From Allocoprococcus sp004560705 (GTDB lineage Bacteria > Bacillota > Clostridia > Lachnospirales > Lachnospiraceae): a stretch of DNA of 64,000 bases. Under the pieces are notes generated by a model, which was given only the letters and a program-made list of their open reading frames with translations, was not told the DNA's origin and ran no database searches. The translations under genes and the position numbers were made by a program. The DNA lies in the NCBI RefSeq assembly GCF_052065755.1, contig NZ_JBQHTK010000005.1:62001-126000 (forward strand), written 5' to 3'. This document shows positions 1 through 9,014 of the stretch, in pieces; position 1 is the stretch's first letter, and every line of letters begins with the position of its first letter.

Positions 1-702
1 GATGAACTGATGTATGATCCGGATAATGCCGGCATCATGCTTTACGTAGATTCCCCGGGAGGAACTGCATATGAGTCCTCCGAACTACACGACAAATTAA
101 AGGAGTATTCCGATACAACAGGACGTCCTATATGGGCTTATATGGCTCATATGGCGGCTTCTGGCGGTTATATGGCATCAGTGGCCGCTGATTATATTGC
201 AGCCAACCAGGAGACGATGACAGGCTCTATCGGAGTAATCATATCAACATATGACATGACCGGACTTTATGAGAAACTCGGGATCCGTTATATCAGTATC
301 ACGAGTGGTCCAATGAAAGACAGCACAAAGATGACCGATGAGCAGATTCAGATGTATCAGTCCATCGTTGACGAATCCTATAACAGTTTTGTCGATAAAG
401 TTGCTGAGGGACGTAACATGGCCCGTGAGGATGTTCTCACTCTTGCTGACGGAAGAATCTATTCAGCTGCTCAAGCTCTCGATAACGGCCTGATTGACGC
501 AATAGATACCTATGACAATACACTAGACCGGATGATGGAAGAAATGGATTGTGAGATGATTTACGAGCTTCCAGAAGAATCTGATATGTTAGCAGGACTT
601 TTTGCAAGAATCGAATCTCTAATACCGAAATCAGAAGCACAGACACTCAATGAGATAGCAGCGGAGAAAGAAAGTGGGGTATTGATGTATTATGCAGAAT
701 AA
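1..702 (+). CDS. sppA: SppA-type signal peptide peptidase (S49), 5' end outside the window
   Basis: C-terminal part of a membrane-associated serine protease of family S49, which degrades signal peptides left in the membrane after secretion. The frame is open from base 1, so the N-terminus is missing. Visible motifs are YVDSPGG, the nucleophile motif MAASGGYMAS (the Ser of ASGGY), TGSIGVI, and SGPMKDSTK, which holds the candidate catalytic Lys of the Ser/Lys dyad. These match the SppA fold. The stop overlaps the next start by 11 bases, so it is probably co-transcribed and translationally coupled with the RDD gene. The subgroup cannot be judged without the N-terminus. Confidence 0.9.
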   Translation, partial: DELMYDPDNAGIMLYVDSPGGTAYESSELHDKLKEYSDTTGRPIWAYMAHMAASGGYMASVAADYIAANQETMTGSIGVIISTYDMTGLYEKLGIRYISITSGPMKDSTKMTDEQIQMYQSIVDESYNSFVDKVAEGRNMAREDVLTLADGRIYSAAQALDNGLIDAIDTYDNTLDRMMEEMDCEMIYELPEESDMLAGLFARIESLIPKSEAQTLNEIAAEKESGVLMYYAE

Positions 703-1339
703 AAATACCGATTTCTCTGGAACAGATCAGGAATATGTCTACGCTGGTTTCTGGGTACGCTTTGCAGCATTTACGCTGGACAGCCTGATTCTTTTTGCCG
801 GAACTTTGATTATCAAATTATTATTTTCTTTGATTTCATTGCTTACCGGCACATCTATATTTGATACGGAAATATTGTTTTCGTATACATTAAAGGACAT
901 CATAGTTTATGGATGCCATGCCATATACTTTGTACTTTTGACCTATTATACCGGAGCAACTCTTGGAAAAAAAGCTTTCAATTTAAAAGTAATTCCTTGT
1001 CGTTCTTTAAAAGACGAAAATAATGTTGATGATAATAATACAAATGAACAGCTTACACTGATCAATGTGGTTTACCGTGAAACAATCGGCAGATATCTTT
1101 CCGGAATCATTCTATATATTGGTTATCTACTTGCCGGATTAGATCAGGAAAAACGAGCTTTACATGATATTCTCTGTGATACACGTGTGATCTATACTAA
1201 AAAAGTAAAAATCTATCCTGAATATCAGCCACCGATTATGCCTGACCCCGGTTACAACATATCAAGTCAACAACCACTTGTAAATACAAGTGAATATGAT
1301 AATTTTGATTATGATATTAATAACAGACCACACGAGTAG
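692..1339 (+). CDS. RDD family membrane protein
   Basis: A 215-residue protein with an RDD domain: GFWVRFAAFTLDSLIL (Arg and Asp in the first membrane helix), a second hydrophobic segment near residues 70-90 followed by GATLGKKAFNLKV, and a third near 130-150. The last 45 residues are polar and Tyr/Asn/Pro-rich, probably a cytoplasmic tail. RDD proteins are integral membrane proteins, some linked to Na+/H+ exchange, but no substrate can be assigned here. Its start lies inside the end of the protease gene, which suggests coupling to sppA. A hairpin terminator overlaps its stop codon. Confidence 0.85.
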   Translation: MQNKNTDFSGTDQEYVYAGFWVRFAAFTLDSLILFAGTLIIKLLFSLISLLTGTSIFDTEILFSYTLKDIIVYGCHAIYFVLLTYYTGATLGKKAFNLKVIPCRSLKDENNVDDNNTNEQLTLINVVYRETIGRYLSGIILYIGYLLAGLDQEKRALHDILCDTRVIYTKKVKIYPEYQPPIMPDPGYNISSQQPLVNTSEYDNFDYDINNRPHE

Positions 1340-1350
1340 GGTGTGGTTTT
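1327..1350 (+). terminator. Short hairpin terminator after the RDD gene
   Basis: A perfect 7-bp stem (ACCACAC / GTGTGGT) with a 7-base loop, followed by TTTT. The left arm lies in the last codons of the RDD gene. The T tract is short, so termination may be partial. Confidence 0.5.
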
Positions 1351-1415
1351 GCGGGATCAATCTATACGACAAATACTGATTTTTCCAAAAGATTAAGATA
1401 AGGAGGAACCTATTT

Positions 1416-2480
1416 ATGGCATCAGAGCCAAAAACATACCAGGATCAGCTCTATATAGATAATACTTTGCGTCTGCGTGAAATATTGCAGACAATGCCAG
1501 AATTTGCAAAGGATTATTTCCGTGCTGTAGAGCCAACAACATCACCTAAAACAAGGATTTCCTATGCTTATGATATCCGTGTTTTCTTTCAGTTTCTTCT
1601 GGACGAGAATCCGGCTTTTAAGAATTATAGTATGAAGGATTTTACACTTAGTGATCTGGATCGACTTACACCGATGGATATCGAGGAATACCAGGAATAT
1701 CTGAAGGTTTATCGTCCCAAAGACGGGCGACGCATCACGAACGCTGAGAAAGGCCTTTCACGCAAAATGTCGGCGCTCAGAAGCTTCTACGGATATTATT
1801 TTAAACGGCAAATGATCAGTAATAATCCGACTTTATTAGTCGATATGCCTAAACTCCATGAGAAGGCAATCATTCGTCTGGATACAGATGAAGTTGCTTC
1901 CCTTCTGGATTATGTGGAATCCTGCGGCGTGAAGCTGACCGGCCAGGCCCGTGTTTATTATGAAAAGACAAAGGAGCGTGATCTTGCCATTCTTACCTTA
2001 TTGTTAGGTACCGGAATACGTGTTTCGGAATGTGTTGGTCTTGATCTGGGCGATGTGGATTTTAAGAATAATGGAATCACAGTAACCAGAAAAGGCGGAA
2101 ACCAGATGGTGATTTATTTTGGCGAGGAAGTGGAAAAAGCCCTGCGTACTTATATGGAATCCAGCAGGAAAGCCGTTAATCCTCTGCCAGGACACGAAAA
2201 TGCCCTCTTCCTCTCCACTCAGCGGAAAAGGATGGGTGTACAGTCTGTGGAGAATATGGTCAAAAAGTATGCCCGTCAGGTAACACCGAATAAGAAGATT
2301 ACCCCTCACAAGCTCAGAAGCACCTATGGAACCGCTTTATACAAAGAAACAGGCGATATTTATCTGGTTGCTGATGTACTTGGCCATAAGGATGTAAATA
2401 CGACGAAAAAGCATTATGCGGCCATTGACGAAGACCGGCGCCGAAGTGCTGCTGACATCGTGAAGCTCAGGGAGCCGTAA
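1416..2480 (+). CDS. Xer-like tyrosine recombinase
   Basis: A 354-residue tyrosine recombinase with an N-terminal SAM-like DNA-binding domain (about residues 30-150) and a C-terminal catalytic domain. Active-site residues visible: Arg in LLGTGIRVSE, Lys in VTRKGGNQ, HKLR (His-x-x-Arg), the second His in LGHKD and the nucleophile Tyr in KKHYAAI. Such enzymes cut and rejoin DNA, as in chromosome dimer resolution. AAGGAGGA precedes the ATG at 1416. No att-like repeats or phage genes surround it, so a housekeeping Xer-type role is likelier than a mobile-element integrase; the exact paralogue is not certain. Confidence 0.85.
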   Translation: MASEPKTYQDQLYIDNTLRLREILQTMPEFAKDYFRAVEPTTSPKTRISYAYDIRVFFQFLLDENPAFKNYSMKDFTLSDLDRLTPMDIEEYQEYLKVYRPKDGRRITNAEKGLSRKMSALRSFYGYYFKRQMISNNPTLLVDMPKLHEKAIIRLDTDEVASLLDYVESCGVKLTGQARVYYEKTKERDLAILTLLLGTGIRVSECVGLDLGDVDFKNNGITVTRKGGNQMVIYFGEEVEKALRTYMESSRKAVNPLPGHENALFLSTQRKRMGVQSVENMVKKYARQVTPNKKITPHKLRSTYGTALYKETGDIYLVADVLGHKDVNTTKKHYAAIDEDRRRSAADIVKLREP

Positions 2481-2513
2481 TGTTGTATTACACAAAAAAT
2501 TCTTCCCAAATTA

Positions 2514-2569
2514 CGTGAAAAAAAACAGCACCACTCCTGTTTCCAGGAATGATGCTGTTTTTTTTCACG
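2514..2569. terminator. Strong bidirectional terminator between the recombinase gene and pepV
   Basis: A perfect 17-bp stem (CGTG, eight A, CAGCA against TGCTG, eight T, CACG) with a smaller TCCTG/CAGGA hairpin in its 22-base loop. A and T runs inside the stem give a T tract on both strands, fitting the convergent genes on either side. Confidence 0.9.
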
Positions 2570-2588
2570 AAAGTCCCAAAATCAATGA

Positions 2589-3953
2589 TTATTTCTTAGC
2601 CAGTTCATACATTGCAGCTGCTGTAACCTGTGCTGCACGGATCAGCTGCTCAACGGCAACTCTTTCGTTCGGCTGATGGATCACATCCGGTTCTCCCGGG
2701 AATACTGGTCCAAAGGCAACCATATTCGGAAATTCTTTCGCGTAGGTACCGCCTCCGATGGCGATCGGTTCTCTTTTATCTCCTGTTTGTGCCTCGTAAA
2801 CTTTCACCAGTTTTGAAACAAGCTCTGAGTCCTTCGGAACATATAATAATTTATTGTTTGTTTTTTTCAGAACATCAAAGTTGTAACTGTTGATCCGATT
2901 GATTACTTTATCGTCGATCACTTCGGCATCTCCGTTTTTCGGATAACGGATATCCAAAGTAAAGGACATTTCTTCCCCATCATATTTTACAACACCAAGA
3001 TTGACTGTCGTTTCACCGGTTTCCTCATCCTGATACAGAATATCGAGTGATTTTCCATTTGTTTCATTTCCGATTTCTTCTAAAATAAAATTAACAAGCT
3101 GCTGGAAATCACCTCCAAAGTCATTTTCTTTGACTGCATTCAATAATTTTACTACAGCATTAACACCAAGTTCAGGTGTACTTCCATGTGCACTGAAACC
3201 GGTAGCTTCCACGATCGTCTTTCCGTTTTCTTCTGTGACAGTAATTCCTTCCTCAGGAGTAACTTTCAGCGGGCCATTTACAATCAGCTTGCATACCGGC
3301 GGAACAACGTTTGCGGCAACTCCGCCGCCAAAATATTCAACATCAATCTCGCCTTTGTTGTAAATCTTCGTTCCTGCAAGGAAATTGGACGTGCCTTTTT
3401 CACAGAAAATTGCTGGGAACTGCGCATCCGGCGTGAAACCGATCGTTGGCATTTCATAACCATTTTCTACATAGTATTTCACGCAGGAAGAACCACATTC
3501 TTCGTCAGAGCCAAATAACACACGGATTCTGCGGTCAATTGGAAGATTCAAATCACGAATTGCTTTTAGCGCATAGACAGCCATGATGACCGGTCCTTTA
3601 TCATCCAGACATCCTCTGCCCCAGAGAACGCCGTCATGGATCTCTGCACCAAATGCCGGATGAGTCCATCCGTCTCCGGCAGGTACGACATCCACATGTC
3701 CGAGGATACCAACCATCTCTTCGCCTTCCCCATACTCAATCCATCCGACTCTGTTATCAGCCTGTCCTGTACGAAATCCCAATTTTTCACCGAGCGCCAG
3801 CACATCATCAAGGGCAGCCTTCGGTCCTTCTCCATAAGGAGCACCGGGAGCTGATTCTCCTCTCACACTCTCAATTCTCATATTCTGCTGGATAGACGCA
3901 ATCATATCGTCCTTTAATTCCAGTACTTTCGCATTCAATGTTTCATAACTCAT
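2589..3953 (-). CDS. pepV: Dipeptidase PepV (M20 metallopeptidase)
   Basis: Cytoplasmic zinc dipeptidase of the M20 family that splits dipeptides into amino acids. Zinc ligand motifs occur in order: GHVDVVP, a DDKG segment, DEECGSS, FTPDAQFP and a C-terminal HQPNE. The central part forms the lid domain of PepV-type enzymes. The ATG at 3953 has GAGAGGGA at good distance; an upstream in-frame ATG at 3974 has only a weak site, so the shorter 454-residue form is preferred. It lies 49 bases downstream of dtd on the same strand and ends at a shared terminator. Confidence 0.92.
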   Translation of the reverse strand: MSYETLNAKVLELKDDMIASIQQNMRIESVRGESAPGAPYGEGPKAALDDVLALGEKLGFRTGQADNRVGWIEYGEGEEMVGILGHVDVVPAGDGWTHPAFGAEIHDGVLWGRGCLDDKGPVIMAVYALKAIRDLNLPIDRRIRVLFGSDEECGSSCVKYYVENGYEMPTIGFTPDAQFPAIFCEKGTSNFLAGTKIYNKGEIDVEYFGGGVAANVVPPVCKLIVNGPLKVTPEEGITVTEENGKTIVEATGFSAHGSTPELGVNAVVKLLNAVKENDFGGDFQQLVNFILEEIGNETNGKSLDILYQDEETGETTVNLGVVKYDGEEMSFTLDIRYPKNGDAEVIDDKVINRINSYNFDVLKKTNNKLLYVPKDSELVSKLVKVYEAQTGDKREPIAIGGGTYAKEFPNMVAFGPVFPGEPDVIHQPNERVAVEQLIRAAQVTAAAMYELAKK

Positions 3954-4002
3954 TGCAATATCCCTCTCTTTCATTCTTTCTTATTTTACCACATTTCTTA
4001 TT

Positions 4003-4452
4003 TTACGCAAGCTGGGCTGAATCCAGAATTATTGTAAACGGTCCATCATTTACGAGGCTTACTTTCATATCCGCTCCAAACTGTCCTCTTTCAACGACGG
4101 GAACTACTTTTTTACATTCTTCTATGATATATTCATACATCTCATTCGCTTTATCCGGAGCGCCCGCCTCGATAAAGCTTGGACGATTTCCCTTCCGGCA
4201 GTTTGCGTACAATGTAAACTGCGAAATAAGAAGCATCTGTCCGCCCACATCTGCCAGAGACAGATTCGTCTTCCCGTTCTCGTCCTCGAAAATACGAAGT
4301 CCGGTCATCTTCTTAACCATCTTATCCGCTATTTCTCTGGTATCATCTTCACCGACTCCGATCAGAACCATGAAGCCTTTGCCGATCTCGCCGATGATCT
4401 CACCATCCACTTTTACATTCGCTTCCGTCACTCTTTGAATTACGAATTTCAT
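4003..4452 (-). CDS. dtd: D-aminoacyl-tRNA deacylase
   Basis: A 149-residue DTD enzyme that hydrolyses D-amino acids mischarged onto tRNA. Both active-site motifs are present: SQFTLYA (about residue 77) and a Gly-cisPro loop, here NDGPFTI rather than the commoner GPVT. Length is normal for the family. GAGAGGATAGCAAG precedes the ATG. It is transcribed divergently from ttcA and upstream of pepV, with which it probably forms a two-gene unit. Confidence 0.95.
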   Translation of the reverse strand: MKFVIQRVTEANVKVDGEIIGEIGKGFMVLIGVGEDDTREIADKMVKKMTGLRIFEDENGKTNLSLADVGGQMLLISQFTLYANCRKGNRPSFIEAGAPDKANEMYEYIIEECKKVVPVVERGQFGADMKVSLVNDGPFTIILDSAQLA

Positions 4453-4574
4453 CTTGCTATCCTCTCATTATTTGTACTTGGCTGACTTTTAGAACTTCAG
4501 TCTATAGCTATCTTAACACGCCCGACTTGTTCAGGCAATCCTTCTTTCAAAAGAATTTCCCAAAGAATTTAGCA

Positions 4575-4607
4575 CGCATTTATACTTGTAATTCTTTTAT
4601 AAATGCG
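4575..4607 (+). promoter_or_regulatory. 10-bp inverted repeat across the ttcA promoter
   Basis: Perfect inverted repeat CGCATTTATA / TATAAATGCG with a 13-base centre. It covers the -35 and spacer of the putative ttcA promoter (TTGTAA, 17 bases, TAACAT; 4586-4614). It is not followed by a T tract, so it looks more like an operator or 5' structure than a terminator. Inferred from sequence only. Confidence 0.35.
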
Positions 4608-4614
4608 GTAACAT
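4586..4614 (+). promoter_or_regulatory. Putative ttcA promoter
   Basis: TTGTAA, 17-base spacer, TAACAT, about 40 bases upstream of the ttcA start. Boxes deviate from consensus at several positions. Confidence 0.4.
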
Positions 4615-4653
4615 TAGGGCGATATGTTTATGAAAATAAGGTGGTGATTGACA

Positions 4654-5388
4654 ATGAAATTACAACAATTACTGAGTTATACAAGGAAAGCTGTTGACGA
4701 ATATGATATGATCCAGGAAGGCGACCACATTGCAGTAGGGATCTCTGGCGGGAAGGACAGTCTCACACTCCTTTACGCAATGCAGGGACTTAGAAGATTC
4801 TATCCGAAGCATTTTGAACTGAGCGCAATTACTGTGGATCTCGGATATGAGAAATGCGATTTCTCGCAGGTAACGGAACTGTGCAAGGAACTTGATGTTC
4901 CATATCAGATCGTGAAGACAGACATTGCCCGCATTTTGTTCGATGAGCGTAAGGAGTCCAACCCCTGTTCGCTCTGTGCAAAAATGCGGAAGGGTGCTTT
5001 AAACGAAGCGGTAAAAAAGATGGGATGCAATAAAGTTGCCTACGCGCATCACAAGGATGATATCATTGAGACGATGCTGCTCTCCCTCATTTTTGAAGGA
5101 AGGTTCCATTCCTTCTCTCCGAAGACTTATCTGGACCGAATGGATTTAAGCGTCATCCGCCCGATGATGTTTGTGGATGAGATGGATGTGATCGGTTTTC
5201 AGCATAAATACAATCTGCCTGTTGTAAAAAGCCGATGCCCGGTCGACGGATTTACCAAGCGTCAATATGCAAAAGATCTGGTTCGAGAACTGAATCAGGC
5301 TCATCCGGGTGCGAAGAATCGCATGTTTACGGCGATTCTAAACGGAAATATTGAAGGATGGCCGCCGCGAACGCCGCATACCCGTTAA
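4654..5388 (+). CDS. ttcA: TtcA-like tRNA 2-thiolation ATPase
   Basis: A PP-loop ATP pyrophosphatase of the TtcA/TtuA group that activates a tRNA base for sulfur transfer (2-thiocytidine in TtcA). The PP-loop ISGGKDSLTLL starts near residue 28. A CxxC pair (NPCSLCAK) and a later Cys (KSRCPVDG) can bind the Fe-S cluster typical of this group. The ATG at 4654 follows AAGGTGGTG at proper distance; an in-frame TTG at 4648 is less likely. Single-gene unit with terminator hairpins on both flanks. The target base is inferred from the family. Confidence 0.88.
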   Translation: MKLQQLLSYTRKAVDEYDMIQEGDHIAVGISGGKDSLTLLYAMQGLRRFYPKHFELSAITVDLGYEKCDFSQVTELCKELDVPYQIVKTDIARILFDERKESNPCSLCAKMRKGALNEAVKKMGCNKVAYAHHKDDIIETMLLSLIFEGRFHSFSPKTYLDRMDLSVIRPMMFVDEMDVIGFQHKYNLPVVKSRCPVDGFTKRQYAKDLVRELNQAHPGAKNRMFTAILNGNIEGWPPRTPHTR

Positions 5389-5393
5389 TCTTT

Positions 5394-5432
5394 AAAGAGG
5401 AACCTCTCACAGTGTGTGAAATGTTCCTCTTT
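5394..5432. terminator. Bidirectional terminator between ttcA and fbp
   Basis: 10-bp stem AAAGAGGAAC / GTTCCTCTTT with an inner TCACA/TGTGA pairing. A and T runs in the stem ends give U tracts in both directions, serving both convergent genes. Confidence 0.8.
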
Positions 5433-5440
5433 GTAGATTT

Positions 5441-7324
5441 TTAGAATAATTCTTTTTTCCCTTTTTTGTACGATTCCAGAAGATGTGTCAAAACCTGAAT
5501 ATCTTCCTTGATCTTCTTTCCGTCATCCGTGTCTCCCACGAGGAGCCGGTGCGGTTCAGTCTCAAACATCTTGGATGTAGACTCGATATCTTTGTTCTCC
5601 TCCAGAACCTTCTCCACACTTTCAAACGGTTGATGTGCCTTGATTCGCATTCCATGAGAATTATAGATCAAAGTATATCCTGCAATACCGGTCGTTTTAT
5701 GATAAGCTTTGCTGAATCCTCCGTCAATCACGATCAGCTTGCCGTTCGCGCGTACAGGCTTCTCTCCTTTTTCTGTCTTAACCGGTGTATGTCCGTTAAT
5801 GATATGCGAAATGTCGGAATACAAGTGAAATTCACGCAGGATCATATTGCAGGTCTTTTCGCTATAATAATGCTTATAGTATGGATTCGTCTCCTCATGC
5901 CATGCTTCCTTATCGGCAATAAACGTACGCTCAAAGGTTTTTACATTTCTGCCTGATAGAGGAGATTTTCTTCCGCACCACAGGTACCACATGAAATCAA
6001 GGTCCCACTGGGATGCCTGTGCTGACCAGGCCTTTCTGGCAATCTTTTCTGCGTAATCCAGATAGGATTTGCCGGTATAAATGCAGCCTCCGAATTTGAC
6101 TCCATCAAAGTTTCCCTCTTCATCCAGAGGAATGCATCCGTGGTAGAGCAGGTTTCCGTTGTAACATTTGTACATGCATCCTTTGTCATATAAAAATTTC
6201 ACATGCTCATGCAGGCGGTGGCTGTTTACGAAAGCAAACCTTAGATTATCCATGACTTCCTGTTCTGCCTCTGAAAGCACATATGCGTTTGTCGGGTCGA
6301 CAGTCGGAAAGAAGGTATCCTTCATTTGATAGACCGTTCCCTCACTTTCAATCGTCCCATTCTCATAATTTATTTTATCAAGAAGCAGGCGTCCCTCCAT
6401 CTCATATTCCGGACGGCGCATGATGATCTGGCCCTCCAGCTTAAACAGAATCACCGAAATCGCCTTCAGTGCAGCTTCCATCGGCGGCAGATCAGGATAA
6501 GTCTTCTCCGCGAATAAAGTCAGCGATCTCAGACTAATCCCATATCCGTTCTCCAACGTTTCAATACAACTGTATTTGATATTATTCCGTACAACAGATG
6601 CAATGCAGGCATCGCTTCCACAGGCTGCACCCATCCAAAGAATATCATGATTGCCCCATTCCAGATCAAGCGAATGATACTTCATGAGCAGATCCAGAAT
6701 CTTATCTGCATTCTCTCCTCTGTCAAAGATGTCGCCTACGATGTGCAGATGATCTACCGCAAGACGTTTGATCAGTTCTGCAAGAGCAATAATAAATTCT
6801 TCCGAGCTCTCAATTCCGATAATGGTATCCAGTATTTTTTTGTGATACAGGATCTGGTTGTTGTCTTCATCCGGCATAAAATGCAGAAGTTCATCAATAA
6901 TATATCCAAATTCCTCCGGAAGTGCTTTACGTACTTTCGAGCGCGTATATTTGGAAGAAACCACTTTTGCCAGCTCAATCAGGTAGTTCAGCATCAGGCG
7001 GTACCAGTCTTCCGTAATTCTTCCCTCCCGCTTCATACGGTTCATCTTCTCACGGGGATAATAGATTAATGTGCAGATCTCATCGCGCTCTTTCAAGCTG
7101 AGCGAATCTGCCCAGAGTGCATCAACCTTTTCGCGTATGACCCCGGAACAATTATTTAAAATATGGAGAAACGCTTCGTATTCGCCGTGCAGATCACTCA
7201 TGAAATGCTCCGTACCCTTTGGCAGATTAATGATTGCATTCAGGTTAATAATTTCACGACAGACCGCCTGCCTGGTCGGATATTTTTCTTGTAAAAGATT
7301 TTTAAACAAATTCTCTGTTTCCAT
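5441..7324 (-). CDS. fbp: Class III fructose-1,6-bisphosphatase
   Basis: A 627-residue Firmicute-type (class III) fructose-1,6-bisphosphatase, a gluconeogenic enzyme unrelated in sequence to E. coli Fbp. Metallophosphoesterase motifs are seen in order: MSDLHGEYEAF, GDIFDRG, EWGNHD and INGHTPVK. The ATG at 7324 (METENLF) follows TAGGAGTGAGA; the in-frame extension to 7354 has no such site. It lies 30 bases downstream of the cytidylate-kinase-like gene and probably ends that transcription unit. Confidence 0.95.
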   Translation of the reverse strand: METENLFKNLLQEKYPTRQAVCREIINLNAIINLPKGTEHFMSDLHGEYEAFLHILNNCSGVIREKVDALWADSLSLKERDEICTLIYYPREKMNRMKREGRITEDWYRLMLNYLIELAKVVSSKYTRSKVRKALPEEFGYIIDELLHFMPDEDNNQILYHKKILDTIIGIESSEEFIIALAELIKRLAVDHLHIVGDIFDRGENADKILDLLMKYHSLDLEWGNHDILWMGAACGSDACIASVVRNNIKYSCIETLENGYGISLRSLTLFAEKTYPDLPPMEAALKAISVILFKLEGQIIMRRPEYEMEGRLLLDKINYENGTIESEGTVYQMKDTFFPTVDPTNAYVLSEAEQEVMDNLRFAFVNSHRLHEHVKFLYDKGCMYKCYNGNLLYHGCIPLDEEGNFDGVKFGGCIYTGKSYLDYAEKIARKAWSAQASQWDLDFMWYLWCGRKSPLSGRNVKTFERTFIADKEAWHEETNPYYKHYYSEKTCNMILREFHLYSDISHIINGHTPVKTEKGEKPVRANGKLIVIDGGFSKAYHKTTGIAGYTLIYNSHGMRIKAHQPFESVEKVLEENKDIESTSKMFETEPHRLLVGDTDDGKKIKEDIQVLTHLLESYKKGKKELF

Positions 7325-7354
7325 TCTCACTCCTATATGTATATTTGATCTCAA

Positions 7355-7999
7355 TCAGATTCTTGGATCTGTTACGGATTCTCGAAGCTCGATCAATGCT
7401 TCAAGTGCTTTCACAGTTCCTTCAATTCCTAATTCAGAGCTGCAGATACTGATGTCATAGCTTTCTGCATCTCCCCATTTTTTATTCGTAAAATAATTAT
7501 AGTAACTTGCACGCTTTTTATCTGCTTTCAGGATTATATCCTTGGCTTTTGCATCCGTGATGTCATACATTTTGGCAATTCTCCGGACTCTGCTTGTTAA
7601 GTCCGCATGAATGAAAACACTCATGACATTATCATAAGATTCCAAAGCATAATCTGCACATCTTCCAACAAGGACACATGGCCCTTCATCTGCAATCTTC
7701 TTGATTGCTTCAAATTGTGCTAAGAACACTTTATGATTCAGCGGCATATCTGCAAAAGCTCCTGTTGCATAGCCTCCAGAATAAGTATCCATTACCAGCG
7801 AATACAAAAAACTGTTCGTCGGTTTTTCATCATGAGTCTCAAAGAGTTCCTGACAGATTCCGCTTTCCTTTGCAGCAATATCCAGCATCTCTTTATCATA
7901 AAGCTTTACTCCAAGATCTTCTGCCAGACGTGTACCAATCTCTTTACCGCCACTTCCAAACTGTCTTCCGATTGTAATAATTGTATTCAGGTTTTTCAT
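7355..7999 (-). CDS. Cytidylate kinase-like protein
   Basis: A 214-residue P-loop protein of the cytidylate-kinase-like family, common in Lachnospiraceae and distinct from the housekeeping Cmk. The Walker A segment is ITIGRQFGSGGKEIG, followed by LYDKEML as in CMP kinases. The true substrate is unknown. AAAGGAGTGTGACTGAT precedes the ATG at 7999, which is preferred over the 13-residue upstream extension. It lies between rluD and fbp on the same strand. Confidence 0.85.
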   Translation of the reverse strand: MKNLNTIITIGRQFGSGGKEIGTRLAEDLGVKLYDKEMLDIAAKESGICQELFETHDEKPTNSFLYSLVMDTYSGGYATGAFADMPLNHKVFLAQFEAIKKIADEGPCVLVGRCADYALESYDNVMSVFIHADLTSRVRRIAKMYDITDAKAKDIILKADKKRASYYNYFTNKKWGDAESYDISICSSELGIEGTVKALEALIELRESVTDPRI

Positions 8000-8061
8000 A
8001 TCAGTCACACTCCTTTTCTTATGCATATTATATAACAAAGTGCGAATATTGTATAGACATT

Positions 8062-8979
8062 TTATCTATTTTGACGCATTCGTCCGAGTAAATCTTCAAA
8101 ATATTCCGGAAGCGGCGCGTCAAATTCCATATATTCACCGGTTGTAGGATGTGTAATGCCCAGAATCTTTGCATGCAGCGTCTGTCCCTGCAGCTTAAAG
8201 GGACACTTCTGTGGACCGTATACGGTATCTCCGAGCAATGGATGCCGGATACTGGCCATATGAACACGGATCTGATGTGTTCTGCCAGTCTCAAGTCGGC
8301 AGGAAATATAGGTATAGTCTCCAAAGCGCTCGAGAACCTGATAATGCGTGACAGCCTCTCGTCCGTTCTGGTAATTAATACTCATCTTTTTCCGATCGAC
8401 CGGATGTCTCCCGATAGGCGCGTCAATCGTACCGCTGTCTTCCTTCAGATTCCCGCAGACAATAGCATGATAGACCCGCTTGATCGAATGCACTTTTAAT
8501 TGCTCTGCAAGTTTCTGATGAGCCTGATCATTTTTACAGACAAGAAGGGATCCGGTTGTGTCCATATCGATCCGGTGTACGATTCCGGGACGCATAACTC
8601 CGTTTATCCCTGAAAGGCTCTCGCCGCAGTGATACATCAACGCATTAACCAGTGTTCCGCTATAATGTCCTGCAGCCGGATGGACTACCATCCCTTTAGG
8701 CTTATTTACGATCAATATGTCATCGTCCTCGTAGAGAATATCAAGAGGAATATTCTCAGGAACAATATCAGGCTCAACTAGATCCGGGACTTCCACAGTG
8801 ATCATATCGTCATAAGCCAGCTTATAATTTGCTTTCACTGCTTTTCCATTTACGTATACATGTCCATCTTTCATTAGTTTCTGAATATAAGAACGGGAAA
8901 AGCCGCTCATCTCATTTGAGAGATATTTATCGATTCTTTCCCCGTTTTCTGTTTCAATTTGAAATTCTTCTAACCGCAT
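8062..8979 (-). CDS. rluD: RluA-family pseudouridine synthase (RluD-like)
   Basis: A 305-residue protein with an N-terminal S4 RNA-binding domain (residues 1-80, RIDKYLSNEMSGFSRSYIQKL) and an RluA-type catalytic domain. The catalytic Asp lies in HRIDMDTTGSLLV, and GRTHQIRVHMA is the second family signature. It converts specific uridines in rRNA to pseudouridine. It follows lspA by 35 bases, the order lspA-rluD being common in Firmicutes. GCAGGA precedes the ATG. Which uridines it modifies is not shown by the sequence. Confidence 0.92.
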   Translation of the reverse strand: MRLEEFQIETENGERIDKYLSNEMSGFSRSYIQKLMKDGHVYVNGKAVKANYKLAYDDMITVEVPDLVEPDIVPENIPLDILYEDDDILIVNKPKGMVVHPAAGHYSGTLVNALMYHCGESLSGINGVMRPGIVHRIDMDTTGSLLVCKNDQAHQKLAEQLKVHSIKRVYHAIVCGNLKEDSGTIDAPIGRHPVDRKKMSINYQNGREAVTHYQVLERFGDYTYISCRLETGRTHQIRVHMASIRHPLLGDTVYGPQKCPFKLQGQTLHAKILGITHPTTGEYMEFDAPLPEYFEDLLGRMRQNR

Positions 8980-9014
8980 TTAAAAATCCTGCTTTCTCTG
9001 AATGAGATTCTTTT

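Noticed and set aside
1416..2480. Integrase of a mobile element
   Set aside because: No attachment-site repeats, tRNA target, phage or conjugation genes are nearby; the protein looks like a resident Xer-type recombinase.
5483..5956. Plus-strand ORF opposite fbp, and similar long antisense ORFs throughout
   Set aside because: All lie fully inside confident genes on the other strand, with atypical composition and no start signals.
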